From Polynucleobacter tropicus (lineage in GTDB: Bacteria > Pseudomonadota > Gammaproteobacteria > Burkholderiales > Burkholderiaceae), in assembly GCF_013307225.1 (NCBI RefSeq), contig NZ_CP028942.1, positions 1,426,001 through 1,490,000 of the forward strand: a stretch of DNA of 64,000 nucleotides, written 5' to 3'. Below the pieces are notes generated by a model. That model ran no database searches, had not been told where the DNA came from, and saw nothing but the letters and a program-made list of their open reading frames with translations. Every line of letters starts with the position of its first letter. Position 1 is the stretch's first letter. A program made the position numbers and the translations under genes. Shown piece after piece: positions 1 through 7,261 of the stretch.

Positions 1-44
1 GTCTTAGTCTCTTTGCTTGAAGCTACTTTGGATTTTGTGCTCAC
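1..44 (-). CDS. 5' end of a gene in the formate dehydrogenase cluster (partial)
   Basis: Only the first 14 codons are inside the window. They begin with GTG and read MSTKSKVASSKETK. An AAGGAG ribosome-binding site sits six bases upstream, which is good support for a real start. The gene follows the TorD-like chaperone gene on the same strand. In related bacteria this position next to DUF3305, DUF3306, polyferredoxin and TorD is held by a small twin-arginine signal protein of the formate dehydrogenase locus, or by the dehydrogenase itself. That identity is inferred from the neighbours only, because 14 residues carry no family signal. Confidence 0.5.
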   Translation of the reverse strand, partial: MSTKSKVASSKETK

Positions 45-67
45 GGCATGCTCCTTTGTGTTTTTTC

Positions 68-81
68 TTGACTTACATCAA
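68..81. promoter_or_regulatory. FNR/ANR-like dyad upstream of the partial formate dehydrogenase gene
   Basis: The sequence TTGAC-TTAC-ATCAA is a near-perfect match to the FNR-family consensus TTGAT-N4-ATCAA. It lies about 30 bases before the GTG start at 44, in the 115-base gap after the torD-like gene. FNR-type regulators respond to oxygen loss and commonly control formate dehydrogenases. The site is so close to the start codon that activation from position -41.5 would need an initiation point inside the gene, so repression or chance is also possible. Nothing else clear was seen in this gap. Confidence 0.35.
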
Positions 82-159
82 GTTTAATCACTTATTGCAC
101 TTTTGACATATCTATGTAGCAAAACAAATATAAGGATTCCCCTATATTGCGATGCAACA

Positions 160-810
160 TTAAATCATGTCAAAACTTTGGCCTTCAATATCTAGGAACT
201 CTCTAGTAAGCACGGCAACAGGATGGTAGAGATGCATCTCTGGGAGATCTTGAATGGCATCACATAATTCCTCATACCAAGGGCGGATATGCTCGTTGAA
301 AAAAACCCTTTGGTTGGTAAGGTTTGATACCTCTACATCATCCCCTGCGATTAGATAGCGCATCACCTCACATAACGAGGAAATATGATCTTCAGTTTCG
401 GTGACCTCTTCAGCGGCCTCAAGCCCAAACCCCTCAAGCGCTTTACGAATATTTACCAGCGGTCTTTCATTGAGATGGCCGGCCATATAAAACGAACCAT
501 TTAAAACAACATTTGGCTTGCCAACGCTAATGAAATTCAAATCAAATTCGTCATGCCAAGCTTTAGCAGGATTATTTTTTGCAACCTCAACCAGATCCAA
601 CCATGCTCTAGCCAATGGAGCATCATCAGAAGCACCCTGCTGATCACCGGTAGCGGCAATTTGATCTAAAAATTCTTGGTCAGGCGGCAAATGGAAAAAG
701 CGTGCGATTAATCCATACAGATCCGCTCTAGCCAAGTCTTCTGGCAAACCGACATCCCCAACTTCGGTAGCTGATGGCTTATCTGTCTTCTGGGTACCCT
801 GATCTGTCAT
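160..810 (-). CDS. TorD/DmsD-family molybdoenzyme chaperone
   Basis: This 216-residue protein is probably a cytoplasmic chaperone that binds the signal peptide or folds the catalytic subunit of a molybdenum enzyme, here a formate dehydrogenase. The protein looks all-helical, and an EDHISSLCEVM segment near residues 139-150 resembles the conserved E-x-DH region of the TorD family. The chosen ATG at 810 overlaps the TGA of the polyferredoxin gene (ATGA) and has an AAAGAAAGAG stretch just upstream. A longer frame to 852 would add 14 residues inside the neighbour and is unlikely. The placement among formate dehydrogenase accessory genes supports the role; the exact client is inferred. Confidence 0.82.
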   Translation of the reverse strand: MTDQGTQKTDKPSATEVGDVGLPEDLARADLYGLIARFFHLPPDQEFLDQIAATGDQQGASDDAPLARAWLDLVEVAKNNPAKAWHDEFDLNFISVGKPNVVLNGSFYMAGHLNERPLVNIRKALEGFGLEAAEEVTETEDHISSLCEVMRYLIAGDDVEVSNLTNQRVFFNEHIRPWYEELCDAIQDLPEMHLYHPVAVLTREFLDIEGQSFDMI

Positions 811-2897
811 AACTCTTTCTTTACCATATCCACCACTCGGCAATCGCCGCACATTTTTAAACGATCCATGGCTGCACCACTGAAGGCGCTATGCGCCCCC
901 AATTTAGCCAGCATGAGATCCACCATTTTTGTAGTTCCGAAAGGTTTACCGCAACTAATGCAATGGAAAGCTTGGGTCTCATTTAGGGTTTGTTTTTGCT
1001 TGCGTTGCTCAACACTCTGCAAACGTGGATCTAAGCCCAACGCATTTTCAGGACATGTTTGAACACAGATGCCACATTGAACACATTGCTTTTCAATAAA
1101 GGACAGAATGGGTTCATCGACATTGTCCAGAAGCGCACCCTCTGGACAACTGCCAACACAAGACATGCACAAAGTACATGCATCACGATTAATCTTTAAT
1201 CCACCCAATAAAGAATTTTTAGGAAGAGGTGCGCCTGCTTCAGGTAATCGTGTCTTCGCTTGTTTTTGTAAATACTCCAAAACCGCTTCTAAAGTTTCCC
1301 GCTTTTGATTTGATAAACCAAAGCTTGCCGGTGCGCAAATGGCCTTTAAACTACCGCGTTGGCGCAGATTACCCATTACTTTAGATACTGAGTTCAAGTC
1401 ATCTTGAGAATCGGCCATTAGCAATTGAATGCGATTATCAAATCCGTACGCATTCAGAATTGAATTAGCCAGCTTCACTTGATTGATTAGCGCATCGCGA
1501 TAGGCTGGATCCTCATCCCCACTTAATAGCAAGATGAGCTCAGCAAAACCATATGACAAGGCTCCAAGCCATAGCTCTAAACCAGTCGATGCAATATGCT
1601 CAATACCATACGGAACCACAAAAGCTGGAAGACCCTCAAACTGTTTTGGTAAAACATGGGCAGATCGACCCAAGCTATCAATCAGTTCGGTACCTGCCTT
1701 GAAGTTATGCAGCAACAAGCTTGGTGAGAGATCCAAATTAAGTTTTGCAGCCTCTGCGTTAAATACGCTAGCGATAGTTTTTAATTCTTTTCCTTGATGC
1801 GAGACACTTGGATAGTTATAGCGCATCGCCCCAGATGGGCAAACGGTGGAGCAAGCACCGCAACCCATGCAAAGATTGGGATTGACCTCAACGGCTCCTT
1901 GGCAATTCTTAAAGAGAGAGCTGATTGCCCCGGTAGAACAAACATCGATACAAGCGCTACATCCAACTTTGCCATTTCGGCCATGCGCGCAAAGCTTATC
2001 GTTGTATACAAAATATTTAGGTTTTTCAAACTCGCCCACCATCTCAAGCAATTGATTCAAGATCAATGCTTGTTCTAGGGGATCGCTGCCAGGCGCAAAA
2101 TAGCCTTGCGGTGTTTGACTCATGCGCATTGATGGGTTTTGGCGCAAATCTAGAACTAAATCGAATTCAGAAATGCGTTCACGCTCTTCTCGATCAAATG
2201 AAATTGCCCCAATACTTGCACAAGCGGTTACGCAAGAGCGATGCGCTTTACATTTATTTAAGTCAATTTGAAATGAAAGATCGATTGCATTTTCTGGACA
2301 GGATTCAAGACATGCTCCGCAACGAGTACACATCTCTAAATCAATGGGATTCTGCGCCTCCCAAGTTACCGTGAATTTACCAAGATAACCATCTAGCTTG
2401 GTAACTGCACCGCTGTAGATGGGGTAATCACGAGCAAGTGGTAATTCGCTTGGCTCAGTACAGAGAACCGAAACATCTAATGAGGTTTGAAACCTTTCCG
2501 CCCAAGGTATTGCTTGAGCACCAGGACCCAAAATTAATAACCTACCTTGGCTCTCGTAATTAACGACTGGCACAGCCTCTGCTTCTGGCATCTCACTTAA
2601 GGCGAGTAGTGCAGCAATCTTAGGCCCCGATGTTTTTGCTTCTTGCGTCCAACCGGCAACCTCTCGAATATTGACGAACTTTAATGGAGCAATTAACGGC
2701 TTTTCAGATTGGTTTGCCAACTCACCAAATAAAGAAGCTTCTTGCGTGCAAGCAACCACTATGGATTCAGGGCTATCCAAGCCCTTCAAGAAAGAACCCA
2801 CCTCTTGCCTACATAAAGAGTTGTGCATGGTCACGCCTAACGCCTTGGCGTCTAGAGGCATTGTGCCATTGCAATTACATACGAATTTTTGACCCAT
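807..2897 (-). CDS. 4Fe-4S polyferredoxin of the formate dehydrogenase cluster
   Basis: The 696-residue protein is rich in cysteine clusters. CTRCGACLESCP starts near residue 187, CKAHRSCVTAC near 215, a CAHGR...CSACIDVC group near 302, CMGCGACSTVCP near 343, CTLCMSCVGSCP near 575 and CVQCGICVQTCP near 604. A C-terminal pair, CISCG near 644 and CGDC near 683, looks like a separate metal site. The N terminus, with FVCNCNGTM, has a further cysteine pair. Such proteins are found beside formate dehydrogenases of proteobacteria and probably carry electrons, though their partner is not established. There is no signal peptide, so it acts in the cytoplasm. An AGAAGGTAG motif precedes the ATG. Confidence 0.87.
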   Translation of the reverse strand: MGQKFVCNCNGTMPLDAKALGVTMHNSLCRQEVGSFLKGLDSPESIVVACTQEASLFGELANQSEKPLIAPLKFVNIREVAGWTQEAKTSGPKIAALLALSEMPEAEAVPVVNYESQGRLLILGPGAQAIPWAERFQTSLDVSVLCTEPSELPLARDYPIYSGAVTKLDGYLGKFTVTWEAQNPIDLEMCTRCGACLESCPENAIDLSFQIDLNKCKAHRSCVTACASIGAISFDREERERISEFDLVLDLRQNPSMRMSQTPQGYFAPGSDPLEQALILNQLLEMVGEFEKPKYFVYNDKLCAHGRNGKVGCSACIDVCSTGAISSLFKNCQGAVEVNPNLCMGCGACSTVCPSGAMRYNYPSVSHQGKELKTIASVFNAEAAKLNLDLSPSLLLHNFKAGTELIDSLGRSAHVLPKQFEGLPAFVVPYGIEHIASTGLELWLGALSYGFAELILLLSGDEDPAYRDALINQVKLANSILNAYGFDNRIQLLMADSQDDLNSVSKVMGNLRQRGSLKAICAPASFGLSNQKRETLEAVLEYLQKQAKTRLPEAGAPLPKNSLLGGLKINRDACTLCMSCVGSCPEGALLDNVDEPILSFIEKQCVQCGICVQTCPENALGLDPRLQSVEQRKQKQTLNETQAFHCISCGKPFGTTKMVDLMLAKLGAHSAFSGAAMDRLKMCGDCRVVDMVKKEL

Positions 2898-2907
2898 GAA
2901 CTACCTT

Positions 2908-3510
2908 CTAGGTTTTTTTCTGCTCTAACTCTGATGAGGGGATGCCAATATTTGTCGCCACAGTTGATGACTCATTCATCGACCGATTAACCCCCTGAAT
3001 ATCGAAAGATGTTATAGCAGTTTGAGTTTCTGCCGCTAAAGCCTGACTTTCGGGGTTGGACAAAGCGTCGGCTGACTTGCCGCCATCCTTTGTCGCAACT
3101 ACTTCTGCCTTCTTGCGGAATAGATTCAACATATCGCTTTGAACCATCCGCTCTAGCATACCCTGCGGTAGTGGATCTGGCTTGGAATAGTCATCAATAT
3201 AAATATCTAGGCCATCCATCACATTGAAGTGCGGGTCAGTAAACATCTTTTTTAAAGCTGCCTGCTGAACAGCGGGGTCAACGTCTGGCTTCATGAAAGC
3301 GGAGAAATCAGGTGCAAATCGATCGATTTTTTCCACGTCCTCAAGCGTCACTGGAGGTGGATTTTGAATTTCTTCTTTTGTCTTATCTAGCGTGCTGCCA
3401 TCCAAGGCCTGCTTTGTGGAACTTGGCTTAATCAACTCTTCAGGAGGATCGACGTCCTTTTCTTTACCAGACTTGCGACGAGACCAGCGACTAAAGAAGC
3501 CTTCGGTCAT
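2908..3510 (-). CDS. DUF3306 domain protein
   Basis: The 200-residue protein opens with MTEGFFSRWSRRKSGK, a short basic segment typical of DUF3306, followed by an acidic, proline-rich low-complexity linker. A more ordered part near residues 60-130 contains APDFSAFMKPDVDPAVQ and a short helical region. The C terminus is again low in complexity. No catalytic residues can be recognised. The ATG overlaps the TGA of the DUF3305 gene and is preceded by GGAGGAGAG, a strong ribosome-binding site. The function is unknown; the family is consistently found with formate dehydrogenase polyferredoxins, which suggests an assembly or stability role. Confidence 0.8.
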   Translation of the reverse strand: MTEGFFSRWSRRKSGKEKDVDPPEELIKPSSTKQALDGSTLDKTKEEIQNPPPVTLEDVEKIDRFAPDFSAFMKPDVDPAVQQAALKKMFTDPHFNVMDGLDIYIDDYSKPDPLPQGMLERMVQSDMLNLFRKKAEVVATKDGGKSADALSNPESQALAAETQTAITSFDIQGVNRSMNESSTVATNIGIPSSELEQKKT

Positions 3511-4043
3511 CTCTCCTCCGTAGGGCGCTCAGCACCTTTGAATGAAGCGGGCTTATGACGTTTTTTAGGTTCTGGTCGGTAATGGTCATCGACAAACTCC
3601 TGTAACCAGGCGGTATGTTCCTGGCTCATCGGCACTGTATCAACAGACTCGCCGCCATCAAGTAATCGAGCTGCCTCGTTATAGCTTACGCAAATACGAT
3701 GGGGCACGGCAATGGTTGCGTCAGCCCTAGCCAAAGGAAGAGACTGCACATCAATATAGCGATCAATATCTTCTTCAAGGCGCCACATCACAAACCAACA
3801 CGGCTTGGGAGCTGAGGTATTGAGGTAGTAACCCTCTGACTCATCCTGAAAAAGGTCTAATTCAAATCCAGTAAACAACCATGTTTCGCTATCCGCATCA
3901 CGCTCATGAAATTTCCCCGTGATTGAATTGGGTGTTTGACTTTCGAACTGCCCAAAATCAGGCAAAACCTCTTGAGGAACCCAGCGGTGCGAAACCCATG
4001 GGTTATCCATTTTTTGTTTACGCATGAGTACCGCAAAGCGCAT
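3507..4043 (-). CDS. DUF3305 domain protein
   Basis: The 178-residue protein has the N-terminal segment NPWVSHRWVPQEVLPD that is characteristic of DUF3305. WFVMWRLEED and a PHRICVSYNEAARLLDGGESVD stretch follow. No enzymatic motif is visible. The longest frame begins with TTG at 4076, inside the apbC stop region. The ATG at 4043 is chosen instead; ATG codons at 4025 and 4010 are also possible, since none has a strong ribosome-binding site. It overlaps the DUF3306 gene by four bases and is probably translated with it. The role is unknown but tied to formate dehydrogenase by conserved neighbourhood. Confidence 0.78.
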   Translation of the reverse strand: MRFAVLMRKQKMDNPWVSHRWVPQEVLPDFGQFESQTPNSITGKFHERDADSETWLFTGFELDLFQDESEGYYLNTSAPKPCWFVMWRLEEDIDRYIDVQSLPLARADATIAVPHRICVSYNEAARLLDGGESVDTVPMSQEHTAWLQEFVDDHYRPEPKKRHKPASFKGAERPTEER

Positions 4044-4056
4044 AGAGATTTTGCTC

Positions 4057-5145
4057 TTAAGTGTTTTGAACCACAATGTTAGGGAACTTGCTGCTCATAT
4101 CCTTAGATAGCGTAGCGACTCTAATAGCGACTCGTCTAGCAATGTTTTTATAAATTGCACTGATGGCGCCATCAGGATCGGCAACCACAGTAGGCCTACC
4201 CGCATCAGCCTGCTCACGTATCGATAGATTCAAAGGCAACGCACCCAGGAACTCAACGCCGTAGTCCTTGCACATTTTTTCACCGCCACCAGCACCAAAT
4301 ACATGCTCTTCATGTCCGCAACTTGGGCAAACATAAGTGCTCATATTCTCAATAATGCCAACAATAGGCACTCCAACCTTTTCAAACATCTTGAGACCTT
4401 TGCGGGCGTCAAGCAAGGCAATGTCTTGCGGTGTGGTCACAATCACCGAACCTGTTACTGGCACTTTTTGAGAAAGCGTTAATTGGATGTCTCCAGTACC
4501 TGGCGGCATATCTACTACCAAGTAATCCAAATCACGCCAACGTGTTTGGCGCAACAATTGCTCTAATGCTGAAGTCACCATTGGGCCACGCCATACCATC
4601 GGCGCATCATCATCAATTAAGAAACCAATTGAGCTTGCTTGCAAACCATGTCCTTCCATCGGCTCAATCGTATTTTCCTCAAGAGAATCTGGTCTACCAG
4701 TTATACCCAACATCATCGGCTGACTTGGTCCATAAATATCTGCATCCAATATTCCGACCTGCGCGCCCTCAGCAGCTAGAGCTAGTGCTAAGTTAACAGC
4801 TGTAGTCGATTTGCCAACACCGCCTTTACCGCTTGCAACGGCAATAATATTTTTCACACCAGGGAGCAACTTAACGCCACGTTGAACGGCATGCGCAACG
4901 ATTTGACTGTTGACATTCACGCTAACGTTTTTAACGCCTGGTAAATTACGCAAAGAATTAATCGCTGCTTTTCTAATTAAATCGAACTGACTTTTTGCTG
5001 GATAACCTAAAACGATATCCAGAGAAATATCGCCATCCTCTACTTTGAGATTTTTAATATTTTTAGCGGTAACAAAATCGATATTCGTATTAGGATCAAC
5101 GACACTTTTCAAGGCACCTTGAACCGCTTCAACAGTAACTGACAC
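4057..5145 (-). CDS. apbC: Iron-sulfur cluster carrier ApbC/Mrp
   Basis: This 362-residue P-loop ATPase of the Mrp/NBP35 family carries and transfers 4Fe-4S clusters in the cytoplasm. Residues 1-90 form the MIP18/DUF59 domain. The deviant Walker A motif GKGGVGKS lies near residue 104, and the cluster-binding CPSC pair near residue 271. The start is set at a GTG at 5145, giving MSVTVEAVQGAL, because AGGAG lies six bases upstream. Longer frames that begin at 5172, 5181 or 5184 read through that site. It is the first gene of a minus-strand run into DUF3305, DUF3306 and the polyferredoxin, an obvious Fe-S client. Confidence 0.93.
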   Translation of the reverse strand: MSVTVEAVQGALKSVVDPNTNIDFVTAKNIKNLKVEDGDISLDIVLGYPAKSQFDLIRKAAINSLRNLPGVKNVSVNVNSQIVAHAVQRGVKLLPGVKNIIAVASGKGGVGKSTTAVNLALALAAEGAQVGILDADIYGPSQPMMLGITGRPDSLEENTIEPMEGHGLQASSIGFLIDDDAPMVWRGPMVTSALEQLLRQTRWRDLDYLVVDMPPGTGDIQLTLSQKVPVTGSVIVTTPQDIALLDARKGLKMFEKVGVPIVGIIENMSTYVCPSCGHEEHVFGAGGGEKMCKDYGVEFLGALPLNLSIREQADAGRPTVVADPDGAISAIYKNIARRVAIRVATLSKDMSSKFPNIVVQNT

Positions 5146-5151
5146 TACTTT

Positions 5152-5156
5152 CTCCT
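5152..5156 (-). promoter_or_regulatory. Ribosome-binding site deciding the apbC start
   Basis: AGGAG on the minus strand, six bases before GTG at 5145. It favours a start that matches the family's usual N terminus over three upstream in-frame start codons. Confidence 0.7.
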
Positions 5157-5251
5157 GTGGCGAGTAACCCATGCAATACATCACGGAGTTACAAAAAATA
5201 TTGAATTAATAAGAAGTAGATTAACCGCACCAGCAAAAAATTGCTTGAAAT

Positions 5252-5267
5252 GAGATCGCGTGATCTC
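5252..5267 (-). terminator. Possible weak stem-loop between pit and apbC
   Basis: GAGATC and GATCTC form a perfect six-base stem around a four-base loop. It lies after the pit stop codon and before apbC in the minus-strand direction. On the minus strand it is followed by ATTTCAAGCAATTTTTT, so the T-run is displaced by about ten bases. It may weakly end the DUF47-pit transcript. The rest of this 133-base gap shows nothing clear. Confidence 0.3.
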
Positions 5268-5278
5268 GTGAGGCTAGA

Positions 5279-6289
5279 TTAAAAAATGGCTAAGCTGATG
5301 TAATACACAACCATAGACATCAAGGCAGTCGCAGGAATCGTGAAAATCCATGCCCATACGATGTTTCCAGCCACACCCCAGCGCACTGCGCTAGCTCTTT
5401 GAGTGGAGCCCACACCAACAATAGCCCCAGTGATTGTGTGGGTAGTTGAAACTGGAACGCCCAAAGCTGTGGCTGCAAAAAGAGTAATCGCACCACCAGT
5501 CTCAGCACAGAAACCGCCAACTGGTTTGAGCTTCGTGAGTTTTTGGCCCATGGTTTTAACAATACGCCAACCACCAAACATGGTACCCATAGCGATCGCG
5601 ATGTAACAAGCAATAATGGTCCAGGTGGGAGGCATGCTGGCAGAGGCATCTGTATAGCCAGTAATTATTAATAACAACCAAATAATGCCGATTGTCTTTT
5701 GTGAATCATTTCCACCATGCCCAAGACTATAAGCGCCCGCAGAGAGTAGCTGCAACCGCCTAAACCAACGATCAGTTTTTGATAGCGTTACATGTCGGCA
5801 AACCCAAGCTACCAATAACATCATCAACGAGCCCAACAGAAAACCAACTAAAGGAGATATGAAAATAAAGGCAACCGTCTTAAAGATGCCGCCCCATACC
5901 AAACCGGCAAGACCCACCTTCGGAAGCGCAGCTCCAACCAAACCGCCAATTAAGGCGTGGGAAGAGCTGGATGGAATTCCATAAAACCAGGTCACCACAT
6001 TCCAAACAATGGCACCAACCAAAGCGCCAAAGATCACATGCAAATCAATTCCTGATGGATGAACGATTCCTTTACCAACAGTTGCGGCAACACTAAGATG
6101 GAAGATAAAGATTGCTAAAAAATTAAAGAAGGCCGCAAACACAACGGCTTGTTGCGGCTTCAGAACACCAGTGGATACAACAGTTGCAATAGAGTTCGCC
6201 GCATCATGAAATCCATTCATGAAGTCGAAACCAAGCGCAAGTATTACTAAAAGCGCTACCACCCAAAAAGCTACTTCTGTCGCTGGCAA
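5279..6289 (-). CDS. pit: Low-affinity inorganic phosphate transporter, Pit family
   Basis: The 336-residue membrane protein has about ten hydrophobic segments. The two Pit signature repeats are visible: GFDFMNGFHDAANSIAT near residue 20 and GVPVSTTHTITGAIVG near residue 280, with SSSSHALIGGLVG in the middle. It would import phosphate, as a metal-phosphate complex, driven by protons. The start is a TTG at 6289, with AAGG about nine bases upstream and 11 bases after the DUF47 stop; the next ATG would delete the first membrane helix. Pairing with the upstream DUF47 gene is typical. The substrate is inferred from the family. Confidence 0.88.
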   Translation of the reverse strand: MPATEVAFWVVALLVILALGFDFMNGFHDAANSIATVVSTGVLKPQQAVVFAAFFNFLAIFIFHLSVAATVGKGIVHPSGIDLHVIFGALVGAIVWNVVTWFYGIPSSSSHALIGGLVGAALPKVGLAGLVWGGIFKTVAFIFISPLVGFLLGSLMMLLVAWVCRHVTLSKTDRWFRRLQLLSAGAYSLGHGGNDSQKTIGIIWLLLIITGYTDASASMPPTWTIIACYIAIAMGTMFGGWRIVKTMGQKLTKLKPVGGFCAETGGAITLFAATALGVPVSTTHTITGAIVGVGSTQRASAVRWGVAGNIVWAWIFTIPATALMSMVVYYISLAIF

Positions 6290-6300
6290 CTTAGTTCGCC

Positions 6301-6948
6301 TTAAGAGTTTTCAAGAACAATGCCTTCAACCAAATTGGCAACGTCTTCACATTTATCGGTTACTTCTTCGAGCAATTCATAAATACGTTGGCACTTGATT
6401 AGCTCACGGACCTCGATATCCTCGCGGAACAGCCTTGTAATAGCGGTCGATAGCAGGCGATCAGCCCCAGACTCGAGATGATCGATTTCATCGCAAGTCT
6501 TCAAAGCAGCCTTAGCAACCTCAGGATCGGAGATATCTTTTAGAGTACCTACAGCGTTCTTCATGCTGATGCAGCACTGATTACATAGCTCAGCCATCTG
6601 CAGCATCTCTGGCGTCATTTGCTTCACATCATAAAGATGCATCGCTTCTGTGCCGTTTTGCAATAAATCTGCAACGTCATCCATCGTATTGATGAGTGAA
6701 AAAATTTGATCGCGATCGATTGGGGTAATAAATGTTTTATGCAAGCGGCGATGCACTTCTTTAACCACATCATCGCAAGCGTGTTCCGCTTTATCAACTT
6801 CTTGCGTGTATTTCGCACGCAAAGCTTCATCGTTGTAATGTTCAACAAACTTCAAAAAGGATTCTGAAGCTGCAACGATATTTCCAGCATGTTCATTGAA
6901 CAATTCAAAGAAATTACCATCGTGAGGCATTAACTTACTGAAGAACAT
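6301..6948 (-). CDS. DUF47 family PhoU-like regulator of Pit
   Basis: The 215-residue, all-helical cytoplasmic protein belongs to the DUF47/TIGR00153 family, relatives of PhoU. Acidic metal-binding positions typical of PhoU folds can be seen in EVDKAEHACDDVVKEVHRRL near residue 50 and in TCDEIDHLESGADRLL near residue 150. In other bacteria members bind or regulate the adjacent Pit transporter. The gene ends 11 bases before pit and is probably cotranscribed with it. AAGGATCG precedes the ATG. The family is certain; the regulatory role is from known family members. Confidence 0.86.
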   Translation of the reverse strand: MFFSKLMPHDGNFFELFNEHAGNIVAASESFLKFVEHYNDEALRAKYTQEVDKAEHACDDVVKEVHRRLHKTFITPIDRDQIFSLINTMDDVADLLQNGTEAMHLYDVKQMTPEMLQMAELCNQCCISMKNAVGTLKDISDPEVAKAALKTCDEIDHLESGADRLLSTAITRLFREDIEVRELIKCQRIYELLEEVTDKCEDVANLVEGIVLENS

Positions 6949-7015
6949 AAATCACGATCCTTTAGGAACAAAAACTACGGGTTTTGTTAGGTTTGGCGTC
7001 ATTCTAAACAAAAGC

Positions 7016-7210
7016 TTATTGAACAACCGGAAAGCCGGCATCTGTTATAAGCTGAGCCGCTTTTTCGGCAGAAAGGGTAGTTTCAAGAGTCACAGTCTGG
7101 GTTGCTAAATCGGCCTGCACTTTAGCCCCAGGATCCTGAGCCTGTACGGCTCGGGTCACCGCATTAATGCAACCCCCACAGGTCATTCCCGACACTTTTA
7201 GACTCAACAT
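7016..7210 (-). CDS. copZ: CopZ-like copper chaperone (HMA domain)
   Basis: The 64-residue protein is a single heavy-metal-associated domain. MLSLKVSGMTCGGCINAV holds the metal-binding GMTCGGC motif near residues 9-15. It probably carries Cu(I) in the cytoplasm to the copper ATPase. The ATG at 7210 is chosen because AAAGGG lies just upstream and gives the normal domain start; an open frame to 7273 would run into copA. It is divergent from copA, with 51 bases between the two starts, so the pair may share regulation. No clear CueR operator was recognised in that gap. Confidence 0.85.
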   Translation of the reverse strand: MLSLKVSGMTCGGCINAVTRAVQAQDPGAKVQADLATQTVTLETTLSAEKAAQLITDAGFPVVQ

Positions 7211-7261
7211 ATCGACCCTTTTTAAGTAATTTCGCTTGCTATGGGGTAGATTATCTTCCAT

